In this document: positions 35,427-46,974 of the stretch, piece after piece
Position numbering within the stretch: the stretch's first letter is position 1
How the letters are laid out: every line of letters starts with the position of its first letter
Source of the DNA: Zantedeschia hybrid cultivar
Lineage: Eukaryota > Streptophyta > Magnoliopsida > Alismatales > Araceae
DNA: 64,000 nt
Direction: 5' to 3'
NCBI GenBank assembly: GCA_030544215.1
Contig: JARZZO010000002.1
Coordinates: forward strand, 58,100,650 to 58,164,649
Made by a program: the position numbers and the translations under genes
The notes under the pieces: model-generated
The model's database searches: none
What the model saw: only the letters and a program-made list of their open reading frames with translations
What the model was told of the DNA's origin: nothing

Positions 35427-36700
35427 GTGGTTGGTAAAGTGGGAAATAGAGTCGGGAGAGTTCAACACCTTCTACAGGCCAAGAACGGCCATCAAAGCTC
35501 AAGTTCTTGCCGACTTCATGGCAAAATGCATAATAGCAACAGCGGAAGCCAACACATCCAATCTCGGGCTAACTTGGGAGTTGCACATCGATGGCTCGCC
35601 CTGTGCAACCGACAGTGGAATAGGATTGTTCCTGACATCCCCCGAAGGGATCGAGCTGCACTACGCTCTCCGTTTCAAATTCCCCACGTCAAATAATGTG
35701 GCCAAAGTATGAGGCTCTATTGTCAAGAATGTGGATGTCCCAAAGCATGGGGGCCACATGAATCAAGATCTTCACTAATTCCCAATTGGTGGCAAGCCAA
35801 GTAAGCGGAGAGTTTGAGGCCCGAGATTCTTACATAAGCAAATACTTGTAGGAGGTCAAGAGCCAGGTACTCGGACTCGACTCTTTCAAAGTTATACAGA
35901 TCCCAAGAGAAACGAATTCCAAAGTCGACTCATTGTCATGACTCACCTCGTTAGTCAGACTGGTCCCCTCTCAATCTGTCCTCATAAAAGAGCTATTGCA
36001 ACCAAGTGTCCAAAAGGAGTTTGTCCAGGCGATAGGACAAGCTCCTCTTGGATGGATCCCCTTGTGGACTTCCTAGCACACAGGTGGTTACTAGAAGACC
36101 GTCTAAAGGCGAGAAGCGTATAGAATTGTCTCAGCACTTCACCCTGGTCGGGGGAACCCTCTACTGAAGAGCCCTCTCTTAGCTGCTCCTTAAGTGCCTC
36201 CACCCGATTAAGGCTTTGAAGGCCATAGAGGAGATCCACGAAGCGATGTGTGGGAGCCACTTGGGGGGCCGATCCCTGGCCCGCATATTGCTCTGACTAG
36301 GATACTCATGGCCCTCCCTACAGAAAGACACAATGGAGTACACCAAGAAGTGCAACCAGTGCCAGCACTTCACCCCAACTTCACATTTGCTGACTATTCA
36401 AATGACCAGCCTTCTCGAACCTTATCCCTTCGCCTAGTCGGGGGTCGACATCCTAGGCCCTCTTCCTAAAGCCCCCAGACTGTAGAGGTTCGCGATAGCC
36501 ACCATCGATTACTTTACGATGTGGATTGAGGCAAAACCGCTGGCCAAAATCACAGACAAGGTGGCGTGGAAGTTCATTTGAAAATCTATTATATGCAGAT
36601 TTGGCATCCCGAGAGCTTTAGTCTCAGACAACAAAAAGCAATTTAACAGTGCCTACTCTTAAGAGCGGTATGAGCATCTTAGGATAAAGAATTGCTACAC
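35427..36700 (+). pseudogene. gypsy D archaeal-type RNase H and integrase remnant
   Basis: An open stretch at 35431-35709 includes WELHIDGSPCATDSGIGLFL, the start of the second, archaeal-type RNase H. The integrase zinc finger (HEAMCGSHLGG near 36238, KKCNQCQ near 36342) and core (IATIDYFTMWIEAKPLAK near 36497, RFGIPRALVSDN near 36600) follow, with stops between them. Confidence 0.75.
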
Positions 36701-37059
36701 CTCGGTGGCACACCCTCAAGCCAGCGACCTAGTCTAGAATGCTAATCGGGCCTTGCTTCATGGCATTAAAACCCTATTAAATGGACCGTGAGATCTTGGC
36801 CGGAGGAACTACCCAGCGTCCTGTGATCACATATGACCACCACCTAAGCAACAATAGGCGAGACTCCATTTCACCTAGTATACGGGGCAAAAGCTGCAGA
36901 TAGAAAGTACATCGTTATAGGTCCAAGCCTTGGAGGACGACGAGAATCAACAGAAGTTAAAGGAAAATGCCGACGTGCTCCCAAAGACTTGAGTGAGAGC
37001 CAGATTGAGGATGGTCGAGTACCATAGGAGAATGGCTAGGCACAATGAGAAATATTAGA

Positions 37060-38465
37060 TCACAATGAAATTCTGATAATGAGACTAGTACTCCTGACCA
37101 TACTTCCTAAATGTTCCTAGTCATAGGATATTAGAACCTAGACATCTAATATTCGGATAGACTGGTGTGTGTTGTGGGAACACGAGGGCAAACACACAGG
37201 TGCTCATTGGGGAATGAGTTCACTGAACTGACCCGACTTGAATCGTTGGATGATGATTTGCCTAATTGTCGACCAGTTTGATTCAATGTCACAGTAGCAT
37301 GTTTGGTCCTTGGACCTGAGATGCCAAAGACCTCTTGTCAGTGGACTTCTAGGCTTTGACTTTGGCTCACGAATCCCTGTCCACGGGGTTCCTAATAGTC
37401 AAGGATCGGGTCCAACGGAAGACCTTCGAAGGTGATTGTGTGTTCGATAAGAGATCATTCGCTCTCAAGTAATTAGAGAGAGAAAGTTCTAGGAAAGATG
37501 CATGAGAATCTCTGGCTAGAGCAGATACAAAATTAGAAAAGGTGTTTTCTAATATTATATAGTGGCATCTGATCTAAGTAAGTTGACCATCTAAGGTTTG
37601 ACAGTTAACCATGCCCTAGGTTGACTCGAGAGTATTGTACGAATGAAAGATTATATCTACTTAGTAATTATGGACGGACATGTTCCATAAGTGGGTTGCT
37701 GAAACTCATTACCTTTCGGGATCACAACTTGATTGGAAGTCCGGCCGAATTTATATGAGATATTAATTCAATTAAGTAATTAATTAAATATGATATATTA
37801 ATTAATTATTGTAAGTCGATAAAGTGTTATTGAACTTAAGAAAATCAGATTAGTAAATAGGCCTAGAGGGTCACATGCATAAGGATTCTTAGTTGGTGGT
37901 GTTTTAGTGGGTTTTATATTAATTTATGGACTTTTATGAAAAGCTGCGCCAACTTAATTTATATACACGCCGTGAAGAAACCTTAGGCCAAGCTCCAAGG
38001 CTTCTCCATGCTAGCCGCCCCCCTGTCTCTCCTCCTCTTCTGAGCACCCTGTTCGAGGCACCAATTTCTTCTCTATCTCCGCCGCGCGTAATTCTCGATG
38101 GTTGGGATACCTAAGTCTGCTTGCTGTAGGCTCTATTGGGGCAAAGAATCTTCGGTGAGTGTGCCGATTCGAATGAGAGAGTTTGGACGAGGGTAAAGAA
38201 TCTTTGGCGAGCATGCCAATTTGGATGATGGAGTGTAGACGAACCACTGACGAGGATTGCGTAGATATCGCTAGAGGTCGGACGCTTGTGCGGTATCGGC
38301 ATTGCCTTAACAGAACCGACACGGACATAGATCTGTATCCATGCACGGTGATATACTATCACCTATTTGTTTTTGTTTTGTCTGAAACTGATCGAGGGAT
38401 GGGCGGGATCAAATTATATTGTCTGTTTCCGCAACGTTCTTTGTCGTCCCGCCCTGATCCTTATA
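37060..38465 (+). repeat. copia LTR A (5'-truncated)
   Basis: Related along its length to the copia B LTRs and the solo LTR (for example GGTGCTCATTGGGGAATGAG at about 37200 and the CGAATGAAAGATTATAT block near 37640). It ends CTTATA, directly before a primer site. Its left part is missing at the junction with gypsy D. An AT-rich ATTAATTAAT segment lies at 37765-37815. Confidence 0.75.
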
Positions 38466-38466
38466 G

Positions 38467-38482
38467 TGGTATCAAAGCCAGG
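38467..38482 (+). promoter_or_regulatory. primer-binding site of copia A
   Basis: TGGTATCAAAGCCAGG is complementary in the usual way to the 3' end of initiator methionine tRNA, the standard copia primer. It shows that sequence to its right is the interior of element A. Confidence 0.8.
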
Positions 38483-39077
38483 TTACCATTACGATTTGTT
38501 TCAACCATATGAATTATATTCTTTATAATTCTGTGCATTATGTGATTCGTACGACGTTCATGGCGTGTATCCCATGAATCTCCTTGTAAACCAGCGTCGG
38601 AAGTGTTTCGGTTGCCCCATGGGATGGGAACAACCATGCCGAAGGAGTAGTCGAGGTCCTCCATGAGTCGTTGTTGCTCTAGTGGCCAGCCCCATGGGAT
38701 GGGGGAGGCCTTGGCCGGTGACCGGACCTGTAAAATCCCATGGAAAAAAGTTGTGGGGTCGGATCTGGACGATTGCCGCCCTATTCATGATGTTAGCAGG
38801 CCACTGGGGAGCCAGTAGGCTCTTCGGCGCTGTCGACCATGCCACCCTAGGCAGGGGCGGCAATGTTCAGTGGTGCTGGGAGCGCTGGCCGTCGGCCACC
38901 CCCTCCCTTCCCTGCACCACTTCCTTTCAAGGAGGGTAGCAGGCATGATCGGGCATGGTCAGGCACGTCGGCGCCATCAGCTGCACCAGCCTTGACCGGG
39001 GGCAGTGGCATCAGATAGCACCGGGAGCTTCGACTGTTGGTCGTCGGCCCCTTCCCTTCCCTGCGCTGGGTGCCTAG
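38483..39077 (+). other. interior leader of copia A, cut by element B
   Basis: GC-rich leader DNA without a convincing reading frame. It carries the word CCCATGGGATGGG twice (near 38615 and 38690). It ends abruptly at the TGTTAG start of copia B. Confidence 0.6.
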
Positions 39078-40619
39078 TGTTAGTTTTAGGTGGCCTACAA
39101 GCCAATATGACTATGTAAATCTCGTTCATTTATTAATATAATGGCATAATATTCATTATGTGTAAATCGCATTAATTCTCGTTTCATAATGAAGTCCGTG
39201 AATATGTGCTATAGTGATCAGATTATGATGAGATCATACTAATGAGACTGATCACTTAAACACACATATTCTTAATTGTTCATAGTCGGAGGATATCCGA
39301 GAAGGACATCGGATATCCGGTTAGACTAGTACATATTACTCCTGCTCATATGATGAGGGTGACTGATCTCATAAGTTACTTGTGTGGAGACACTAAGGAG
39401 AATCTGTAGGTGCTCATTGGAGAATGAGTTCACTGAACTGATCCGACTGAATCGCTGGATGGTATTGTACCTCACTGTCAACCAGCTTGATTCTATTGTC
39501 GCAGTTGCGTGGATGGTCCTCGGACCTGAGATACCAAGGACACCTTGTCGGTGGACTTCTGTGTTTTGACTTTGGTTTATGAATCTCTAGCCACGGGGTT
39601 CTAATACGCAAAGGATTGGGTACAGCGGAATACCGTCGAAGGAAATTGTGTGTCAATAAGGAATCATTCGCTCTCGGTACTTAGAGAGAGAATGCTCTAG
39701 GAAGGATGCGCGGAAGTCCCTGGCCAGGGCGGACGATAATATCGAGAAAGGAGTTTTCCGATATTCATCAGCGACATCCAATCCAAGTGAGTCGACCGGT
39801 TAGGGTTTGATAGCTCGCCATACTCTGAGTTGACTTAAGAGCATTGTACGAATGAAGGATTATATCCACGCGGTAACTGTCGGCGGAAAAATTCCAAGAG
39901 TGGGTTACTTAACCCCAATACCTTCTGGGTTCACGCGGTGTTGCTTGGCACCCAACGTGATCGGAGGCCCGGTCAAATTCGATGTGCGACATCAATTCGA
40001 TTGATTAATTAATTAATAAAGAGTTATTAATTGATTAATAAAGCCAGTGAGGAGTCACTGGGCTTGTTGGGCTATTAACTGGACTGGTACTTGGGCCTAG
40101 AGGGTCACACGCAAATGATTCTCAAGGCGATGGATAAATAAGTGGGTTTTATATAAACCGAGGATTTTTATGAAAAACCGCGCGGTTAGTATAAAACATA
40201 GCGAACAGGCTGAGCAGGCCAAGCTGCTGCTAACCCTAGCCGCCCCTCCTATGTTTCTCTCTCTCTCTCTGACGTCCAGACAGATCTACATCTGTTCCGC
40301 CGCTTCTTCGAATCCCGTTCGACGGGAAATCATCCGCGCATTACGGCGACCGGCGGAGGTTTCGTGGGCTGCGAAGAACGAGGAACGTGAGGATATCCGT
40401 CGCGAGGAGGATTGCGTGGACTTCACTAGAGGCCGGGCGCTTGCGCGGCTTGCGGGGTCGCACTGACGGAACCGAACGGTTGCAGATTCGAAATTGCATA
40501 CGGTGAGAACTTCGATTATCTGATAATCGATTTTTGATATTTGAAACGGGACCGGATCGCTGTTTTAATATTTTATTTTCCGCTGCGTGAGCGATCCGGA
40601 GAAACCCGAGAACCCAACA
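39078..40619 (+). repeat. 5' LTR of copia B
   Basis: Starts TGTTAG and ends CCCAACA just before the primer site. It contains a TTTATATAAA box at 40148-40157 followed about 100 bases later by a CT-rich stretch. The flank CCTAG at 39073-39077 may be the target duplication, but the partner at the other end has been lost. Confidence 0.88.
40148..40157 (+). promoter_or_regulatory. TATA box in copia B 5' LTR
   Basis: TTTATATAAA is conserved in the 3' LTR at 48031-48040 and lies in the part of the LTR where U3 should end. Confidence 0.6.
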
Positions 40620-40620
40620 G

Positions 40621-40635
40621 TGGTATCAGAGCCAG
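40621..40635 (+). promoter_or_regulatory. primer-binding site of copia B
   Basis: TGGTATCAGAGCCAG, one base after the LTR, is the classic copia site for initiator methionine tRNA. Confidence 0.92.
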
Positions 40636-41736
40636 ATTCCACTGTTTCTCGTCCCGTTTCGATCTCTGAATTAATTTTTCCATGATATTCCATGCGTTTA
40701 ATCCGATTAAAATGATGGAATAGTGTTCATAAGATGAACACAAATAATTAGATTATTTTTTTATAATTTCTCGGATTTTATTTAGAATTTTTCAGTGTTC
40801 TTCATATGATGAAGAACTGGGTTTTCACCGGCGCCGTCTTGGAAATCCTGGTGCTCCAAAGAGATGATTGGATCATCCTAGTGAATCCTAGTTTTTGGCT
40901 GGTCACTATGGGCACCTAATACTGCATCGGAGAGGCCATAAGAGGCCGTTGAAGGAGTTGGAAAGGAGGGGTTAGGCCTCTTTTCTTCTTTGAAAACAAG
41001 ATTTCCAAAGGGTGTCGGCCTGCTGTTTTGGAGGCTTTAGGCCGGCCGGCCTGTGTTGGGGCAGTCGCTGGCAAGGCTGGGCCTACCTCCGGTGGCCGGC
41101 CACCGGCTGGCGCCATGGAGAGCCGCCCCCCAAATAATCCCCCACCTGCAACTATTGTTTTTCGGGTGCTGGGTTTAAGGGGCTCGGGCTACATTTTGAT
41201 CCCTCCGGTGGGGTCCTGCCGACGCCTGGGATGTCGTCGGCGTGGAGCCGGCCGCCGGCCGCCACCGTCGGCAACCCTTGATGCAAGAACCCAGCCGCCG
41301 GCCCCCTGCAATGGGATTAGGGTTTCGGTTGCAGGATTTGGGTGCTGCGGGTTGGGAAGAAAGGGGTCGGGCGAACCGGGCCGGGTCTGAGCCGGGCGGT
41401 CTGGGCAGAGCCGTTGAGGCCCTGGTCCGAGCTTGGCTGAGCCAGGGGCTCGAACCAGGGACCCAAGGTGGCTCAACTAGGGGCCCTAGATGGCTCTGTC
41501 TTATTTAAGCATCTAGTTCCTTATAAAATCCCTTCTAAACCCCAAATTAGCCCATTTGAAATATTTAGATTGGTTTTTAATTTAAAATTTAAAATTGTTT
41601 TAAAGTTTAAATTATTATCAATTTTATTATTTGGGCATTCATGATTTTGAATCATTAGTTAATTAATGATTGGAGAATATTGATTAAAGTTAATTATTAG
41701 TTTAATTATTAAATTAATAATTAATCTTTATTTAAG

Positions 41737-42202
41737 TAATCTAAAAGTTAGATTAGTGATTAATAGTTAATAATTTAAGTGTTAAATTATTAATTATTAA
41801 TTCTTCCAATTATTAATTAATGAGTTAGTTATTAATTTAAAAGGTTAAATTAATAATTAATTCAATGACTAATTTAAATGTTAAATTAGTAATCCCTGAT
41901 TAATTATTGTTGTTATTAATTTAATATTTAAATTAATGATGAATTTAATTATCTATTCTAAAAGTTAGATCAATTAGTCATTAATTAGTTAGTGTTAATT
42001 ATTGGTTTAAGAGTTAAATTAATAATTAACATTAATTGGCTAATCTAAGTGTTAGATTAGTAGTTAATAATTAATTATAGTTGATTATTAATTTAAGTGT
42101 TAAATTATTAATTAACTTTGTTGGATTAATCTAAGAGTTAGATTAGTTTTTAATAGTCTAATTGTTAGATTATTAATGGGGTTTAATCTAAGTGTTAGAT
42201 TA
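41737..42202 (+). repeat. array of 12 short AT-rich palindromes
   Basis: Hairpins of the form TAATYTAA-N3-TTARATTA begin at 41737, 41771, 41833, 41870, 41915, 41957, 42002, 42040, 42089, 42127, 42151 and 42184. Stems are 5-11 bp (the unit at 41957 is weak) and loops 3-4 bases (GTG, AAG, GAG, ATG, TAT, TTG). At the fifth stem position six units have C paired with G and six have T paired with A; no unit is mixed. Confidence 0.85.
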
Positions 42203-42799
42203 TTAGAAGTGTTATAATTTGCATGGAATAATATGGAATTATTAATTTGTAGTGTGTGCACATGTGATGTGTATTTTTAATGCTTTTAAATTAGATTTGA
42301 TTGCATGTTAAATTGATTAAAAGGGTTTTCGAAATTCAAATACCAATTTTGATTAGATCCCAGCTTTCCGAAAGCCAAAACTTATTTATTTTGAAAACTC
42401 TTTTATTTTAGCCATGTGATGCACTGAATCATGTGTGGATGTTTAAAACACACCGTGGTCATGGATATGCACTTAGTTAATTGTTCATGTGATAAATGAT
42501 GTGTTTGTGTGGATCGTAGATGAATGATGGATGTTTATTAATTGTTAATAAATAGAGATCTCCGTATCTCTCCCTCTCTCATTCTCTGATGTATTTCTAC
42601 CTCCCTCACTCTTGTACTCGCCATAAGGCCTTCTTCAATTTACCTGTAAATTATAGAATTTATTGTAATATGATCGAGGCAACCGAGGAAGGAGCGAGGA
42701 CGATCCACAGCTGCAACCAGGAAGACGAAAAGATGAAGATCATTTGCCTATGTGTTTGCAGGTTTATCTAATGTAAATGTTATGTTAGATTGTGTGTGC

Positions 42800-42824
42800 G
42801 TTTGACTGTTGGCTCCAGTCAAAC
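42800..42824 (+). repeat. perfect 9-bp hairpin
   Basis: GTTTGACTG pairs with CAGTCAAAC around a 7-base loop. It directly precedes a worn GTGCTATCCA core at 42830-42839. Confidence 0.85.
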
Positions 42825-43065
42825 CCACTGTGCTATCCATGACCACACTAGACATGTATGTGATGCATTGTTTTTCCTTTTGATTATGAATCAAAGCAGG
42901 TATAGTATTTAGTAAATATATACGATATATTTATATACTATCACCTAGGAGAGACCAAGATAAAAGTTATCTAAATACCCTCAGATAAACTCTAAGCTGT
43001 AACGCGAGTAGTTGAGAACTTACCGCGTGGTCCACCATCGTTATAGTCATAGGATTCGAATCACT

Positions 43066-43390
43066 TTAGGCAGGTTTGTTGTGCTATCCACAAGGCCTAC
43101 TTAATTGGGAGGAGAAACTCTAGCTATGGCATTAGATGCCTATATGATCAAGGTAGAGGAACCATGTAGCTTTGTTGTGCTATCCACAAGGGCTGCATGC
43201 AAATCTATGCTCGTTGCGTAATGATGGTTAGCTTTGACCAGGATTAATGGTTTGTTGTGCTATCCACAAGGCCATTAAATCTCTGGAGACCGAAGCTATG
43301 ATCAGATATTGCAAGGAGCTGCAAGTCCCATGAGTTGGGTGCTCTCTGATTGTATTACAGTTTGTTGTGCTATCCACAAGGCTGTAGTGC
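43066..43390 (+). repeat. array of four core-conserved hairpins
   Basis: The word TTGTTGTGCTATCCACAAGG occurs four times, each ten-base core half starting at 43075, 43171, 43251 and 43361. TTGTG pairs with CACAA around the loop CTATC. A TTTG/GG internal loop follows, then an outer stem of 7-9 bp whose sequence differs in each unit yet remains complementary (43066-43074/43096-43104, 43163-43170/43192-43199, 43244-43250/43272-43278, 43352-43360/43382-43390). Confidence 0.9.
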
Positions 43391-43573
43391 AAGTCATTGA
43401 GATTCTGATCCCCACTAGGAGACTATCGGCGTCTCCCGTTCTGTATAACTGGGGGTTATACAGTCCGTAGAAAATTAGTGGGAGTTAAACTTGAACAAAA
43501 GACCATGTCTTGTTTTAAATTTTAATAATTGAACATCTGCGAAATAGATTTTACTTATCTCCTATAGGGAATT

Positions 43574-43860
43574 ATGTCGTCGAATAACCCACTCCGCTGA
43601 TGCCCTTTTGACTTACCTGATCTACTCGGATTGGTACATATAGCTGAAGAATGTCTTGAGATCTGAGAACATTGACTTTTTCCCTAGAGCTGATCCTCCT
43701 GCTGAATCGGCATTGGATGCCCCTGAAGTAGAGATGACAGCTAACGATAAAAGATCGAAGGACAAAGGCAAAAGAGTAGTAAAAGGTGACTGCTTCTACT
43801 ATAAGCAGTGTGGTCACTGGAAGATGAACTGCAACGAGTTCCTTAACGATAAAGCTCATG
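43574..43860 (+). pseudogene. gag remnant of copia B
   Basis: A gag-like start MSSNNPLR at 43574 stops at once with TGA. In another frame LKNVLRSENIDF (about 43642-43677) resembles the early gag block of plant copia elements. It is followed after only about 35 residues by the zinc knuckle CFYYKQCGHWKMNC (43791-43832), in which the second cysteine is tyrosine. The main body of gag, normally some 200 residues, is missing. Confidence 0.75.
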
Positions 43861-44648
43861 GAAGAGTGAAGCTATCTGAAGCTTCAGATATCTATATGAT
43901 ATATATCAACTTATCAGTTAGAGATTCCACATCTTGGGTATTAGATACCGGATGTGCTTCTCATATCTGCCATGATGTGCAGATGCTAACAAGTAAGCGC
44001 AAGCTGAGACAAGGTGAGGTGGAATTGAGGTTAGAAAACGGCGCAAAAGTTGCGGCAATTGCTGTTGGGACAACAAACCTCAGGCTTTCATCAGGAGACG
44101 TCTTACTTTTAGAGGATTGTTATTATGTTCCTAGCATAATAAAGAACATCATATCAATATCTTGTTTGGACAAGATAGGATATAGGTTGCCTATTGATAA
44201 TAGAAGTTGTTCGATTTATTATGGTAATAAATCAATAGCTTCGACATCTTTAGTCAACGGACTATATCTATTAGATGTTTCTTATTACAATCTTCAAATT
44301 GATAATGTTCTTAAGAAGAGTAAGAATTGTGTGAACCAGGCTTACATGTGGCATTGTAGACTTGGGCATATTGGCGAAAACAGGTTGCAAAAGTTGCACA
44401 AACATGGTTACTTAACAACATTCGATTATAAATCGTTTGCAACATGTGAATCCTGCTTTATGGGAAAGATGGCAAAATCTCCATTTACTGGACATGGAGA
44501 ACGTGCCAAGGACATTCTAGAACTAATACATTCGGATGTATGTGGTCCCATGTCCACCCAAGCCAAAGGTGGCTTTTCATACTTCATCACGTTCACCGAT
44601 GACTTCTCAAGATTCGTGTATGTGTACTTAATGAAGCACAAGTCATAA
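43656..44648 (+). pseudogene. copia B protease and integrase, first part
   Basis: The open frame carries the aspartic protease motif DTGCASH at 43944, the GAG-pre-integrase block MWHCRLGHIGENRLQKLH with its CESC pair, and the start of the integrase core (HSDVCGPMS, then FTDDFSRFVYVYLMKHKS). A TAA at 44646-44648 stops it where the family continues with SFEKFKEF. Confidence 0.88.
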
Positions 44649-45468
44649 TCATTTGAGAAGTTCAAGGAGTTCAAGAATGAGGTAGGAAAGAGTATTAAAG
44701 TTCTTCGATCAGATCGATGAGGAGAATCTTGAGTACTAATTTTACACAATTTCTTAAAGGATAATGGTATCCTTTTCTCAGCTAACCCTTCTATATACAC
44801 CACAGATAAATGGTGTATCAGAAAGGAGGAATCGCACCTTGTTGGACATGGTGCAATCCATGATGAGCTTTTCGGGATTACCAGTGTCCCTCTGGGGGTA
44901 TGCTCTAGTGTCAGCAGCATACCTATTGAACAGAGTACCCAACAAGTCTGTGGCCTCTACTCCATATGAGATATGGAAAGGCAGGAAATCAGAATTTAAA
45001 CATGTTAAAGTCTGGGGTTGTCCTGCTCATGTAAAGAGGCATGATCTAGACAAGCTGGAATCACGAACTGATAAATGCAGGTTTGTAGGATATCCAAAGG
45101 AAACCTTTGGATATTATTTTTTCAATTCTGGTGAACAAAAGGTGTTTGTCGCCAGGAAAGCTGTCTTCCTGGAAGAGGAATACCTTCTCCAGGAGGACAG
45201 TGGGAGTAAAATAATACTGGAAGAGGTTGCAGATCCCCAAACAGCTACATTATCATCAGATGAGATATCAGTTCTTGATTCTGTTCAGGTACATATAGAT
45301 GAGCCTCGTAGATCTGGTAGAGTACCTAGACTACCCGAACGATATGTGGGACATATTGCTGAAGGTGAGTCTAAGGTAGAATATAATGAGGATGATGATC
45401 CTAAAACCTACCAGGAGGTCATAGAAGGCCCAGAAGACGGGAAATGGCGAAAAGCCATGAACTCATAA
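44649..45468 (+). pseudogene. copia B integrase, second part, frameshifted
   Basis: After the TAA the frame continues through VLRSDR, then a TGA at about 44718. A frame change near 44770 leads to the integrase end: NGVSERRNRTLLDMVQSMMS (with the catalytic glutamate), LNRVPNKSV, TPYEIW, VWGCPAHVK and the FVGYP block. A TAA stops at 45466-45468. Confidence 0.85.
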
Positions 45469-45477
45469 ATCCATTCC

Positions 45478-46152
45478 ATGTACACCAACCAAGTTTGGAA
45501 CTTGGAGGACTTGCCCGAGGGTATTGTACCCATCGGTTGCAAGTGGATCTTTAAGAGAAAGATCGGTGCTGATGGACGGATCAACACTTATAAGGTAAGG
45601 TTGGTGGCAAAGGGATATCGTCAAAGGCAAGGAATTGACTATGACGAGACTTTCTCACCAGTTGCCATGATAAAGTCGATTAGAGTTCTACTCGTCATTG
45701 CTGCACATTTTGATTATGAGATTTGGCAGATAGATGTGAAGACTGCCTTCCTTAACGGTAACCTTAAGGAAGAGGTGTATATGATACAACCAGAAGGTTT
45801 CACATCCAAAGAATCTCCAGATAAAGTGTGCAAGCTTCAGAAGTCTATTTATGGACTGAAGCAGGCTTCCCGGAGTTGGAACATAAGATTTGACGAGATT
45901 GTCAAGTCTTATGACTTCATTAAGAATGAAGATGAGCCTTGTGTGTACAAGAAGACTAGTGGGAGTTCAGTCACTTTTTTAGTTCTTTACGTAGATGACA
46001 TACTACTAATTGGGAATGATTTAGCTATGATGTCATCAGTAAAGATCTGGCTGTCGAAAAACTTCTCCATGAAGGATTTGGGAGAAACATCCTACATATT
46101 GGGAATACGGATCTATAGAGATAGATCAAAGAGGATGCTTGGAATGACCTAA
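45478..46152 (+). pseudogene. copia B reverse transcriptase
   Basis: A copia-type (RVT_2) reverse transcriptase: CKWIFKRKIGADGRI, YDETFSPVA, WQIDVKTAFLNGNL, YGLKQASRSWN and the catalytic YVDD at 45989-46000. It is separated from integrase by one TAA and ends at a TAA at 46150. Confidence 0.9.
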
Positions 46153-46159
46153 TCCTTAT

Positions 46160-46911
46160 ACATAGATACCATAGTCAAAAGGTTTGGCATGGAAAATTCT
46201 AAGAGCGGTCTCATAACGATGAGACATGGAATTAGTCTCTCGAAAGAGTAGTCTCCTAAGACTCCTAATGAGAGGGCATTCATGGATAGAATACCCTATG
46301 CCTCTGCCATAGGATCTATCATGTATGCCATGCTATGTACACGGCATGATGTTGCATTTGCTCTAAGTGTTACGAGCAGATTTCAGGCTGATCCAGGCGA
46401 AGAGCACTGGAAGGCAGTGAAATGTATCCTTAAGTACTTGAGAAGAACTGAGGATATGTTTCTTGTCTATGGAGGAGGTGACTTGAAACTGCGAGACTTT
46501 ACTGACTCGAGTTTCCAGTCAGATCCAGATGATAGCAAGTCAACATCTGGATTTGTGTTTATTTTGAATGGAGGCGCAGTGTGCTGGAAGAGTTCCAAGC
46601 AAGTAACCACTACAGATTCGACAACTAAAGCTGAGCACATCGTTGCAGCTGAAGCTTTCAAGGAAATAGTGTGGTTGAAGAAGTTCATCACCGACCTTGA
46701 CATAGTTCCCGGTATCCTTGATCATGTTCCGCTGTTGTGCGACAACAGTGGGACTATTGCACAAGTGAAAGAGCCGTTGTCTCATCAGAAATCGAAAGAT
46801 ATTCTGAGGCGCTTTCATCTTATCCGAAGGAGATGTAGTAGTGGAAAGAGTTCCATCCGTCGACAATGTAGTAGATCCACTGACAAAGCCGTTGGCTTAA
46901 ATTGTGTTTGA
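46160..46911 (+). pseudogene. copia B RNase H
   Basis: After a TAG near 46249 the frame resumes with PYASAIGSIMYAM and continues through SRFQADPGEEHW, FTDSSFQSD and SSKQVTTTDSTTKAEH, the copia RNase H. The reading frame ends shortly before the polypurine tract. Confidence 0.85.
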
Positions 46912-46963
46912 GCGTCACCTAGAGTCTATAGGCTTATTGTATAAAGGTGATTGGCTTTAGTCA

Positions 46964-46974
46964 AAGTGGGAGAT
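46964..46974 (+). promoter_or_regulatory. polypurine tract of copia B
   Basis: AAAGTGGGAGA lies directly before the 3' LTR and is the expected primer for plus-strand DNA synthesis. Confidence 0.85.

Larger units (their letters stand above)
31430..37060 (+). mobile_element. gypsy element D, decayed Tat-type, partial
   Basis: A plus-strand Ty3/gypsy element with recognisable order LTR remnant, primer-site-like sequence, gag, protease, reverse transcriptase, RNase H, archaeal-type RNase H, integrase. The dual RNase H marks the Tat lineage. Every domain is broken by stops and frameshifts. No matching 3' LTR is visible; the right end is lost at the junction with copia LTR A near 37060. Confidence 0.85.
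40636..43573 (+). other. 3-kb non-coding leader of copia B
   Basis: Where gag should be there is no gag reading frame. The leader has a GC-rich part (about 40900-41500), an AT-rich palindrome array (41737-42202), a perfect 9-bp hairpin (42800-42824) and the GTGCTATCCAC hairpin array (43066-43390). The decayed copy A' carries the right-hand part of the same leader. Confidence 0.8.

Noticed and set aside
39384..39569. Small frame repeated almost unchanged at 47267-47452
   Set aside because: The two are the same part of the 5' and 3' LTRs of copia B; identity reflects LTR duplication, not a conserved gene.
40621..40635. Sequence resembling part of a tRNA
   Set aside because: It is the short primer-binding site of a copia element, complementary to a tRNA end, not a tRNA gene.
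41028..41508. Overlapping long frames in the GC-rich part of the copia B leader
   Set aside because: Pro/Gly/Arg-rich translations in both directions with no gag similarity; best explained by base composition.
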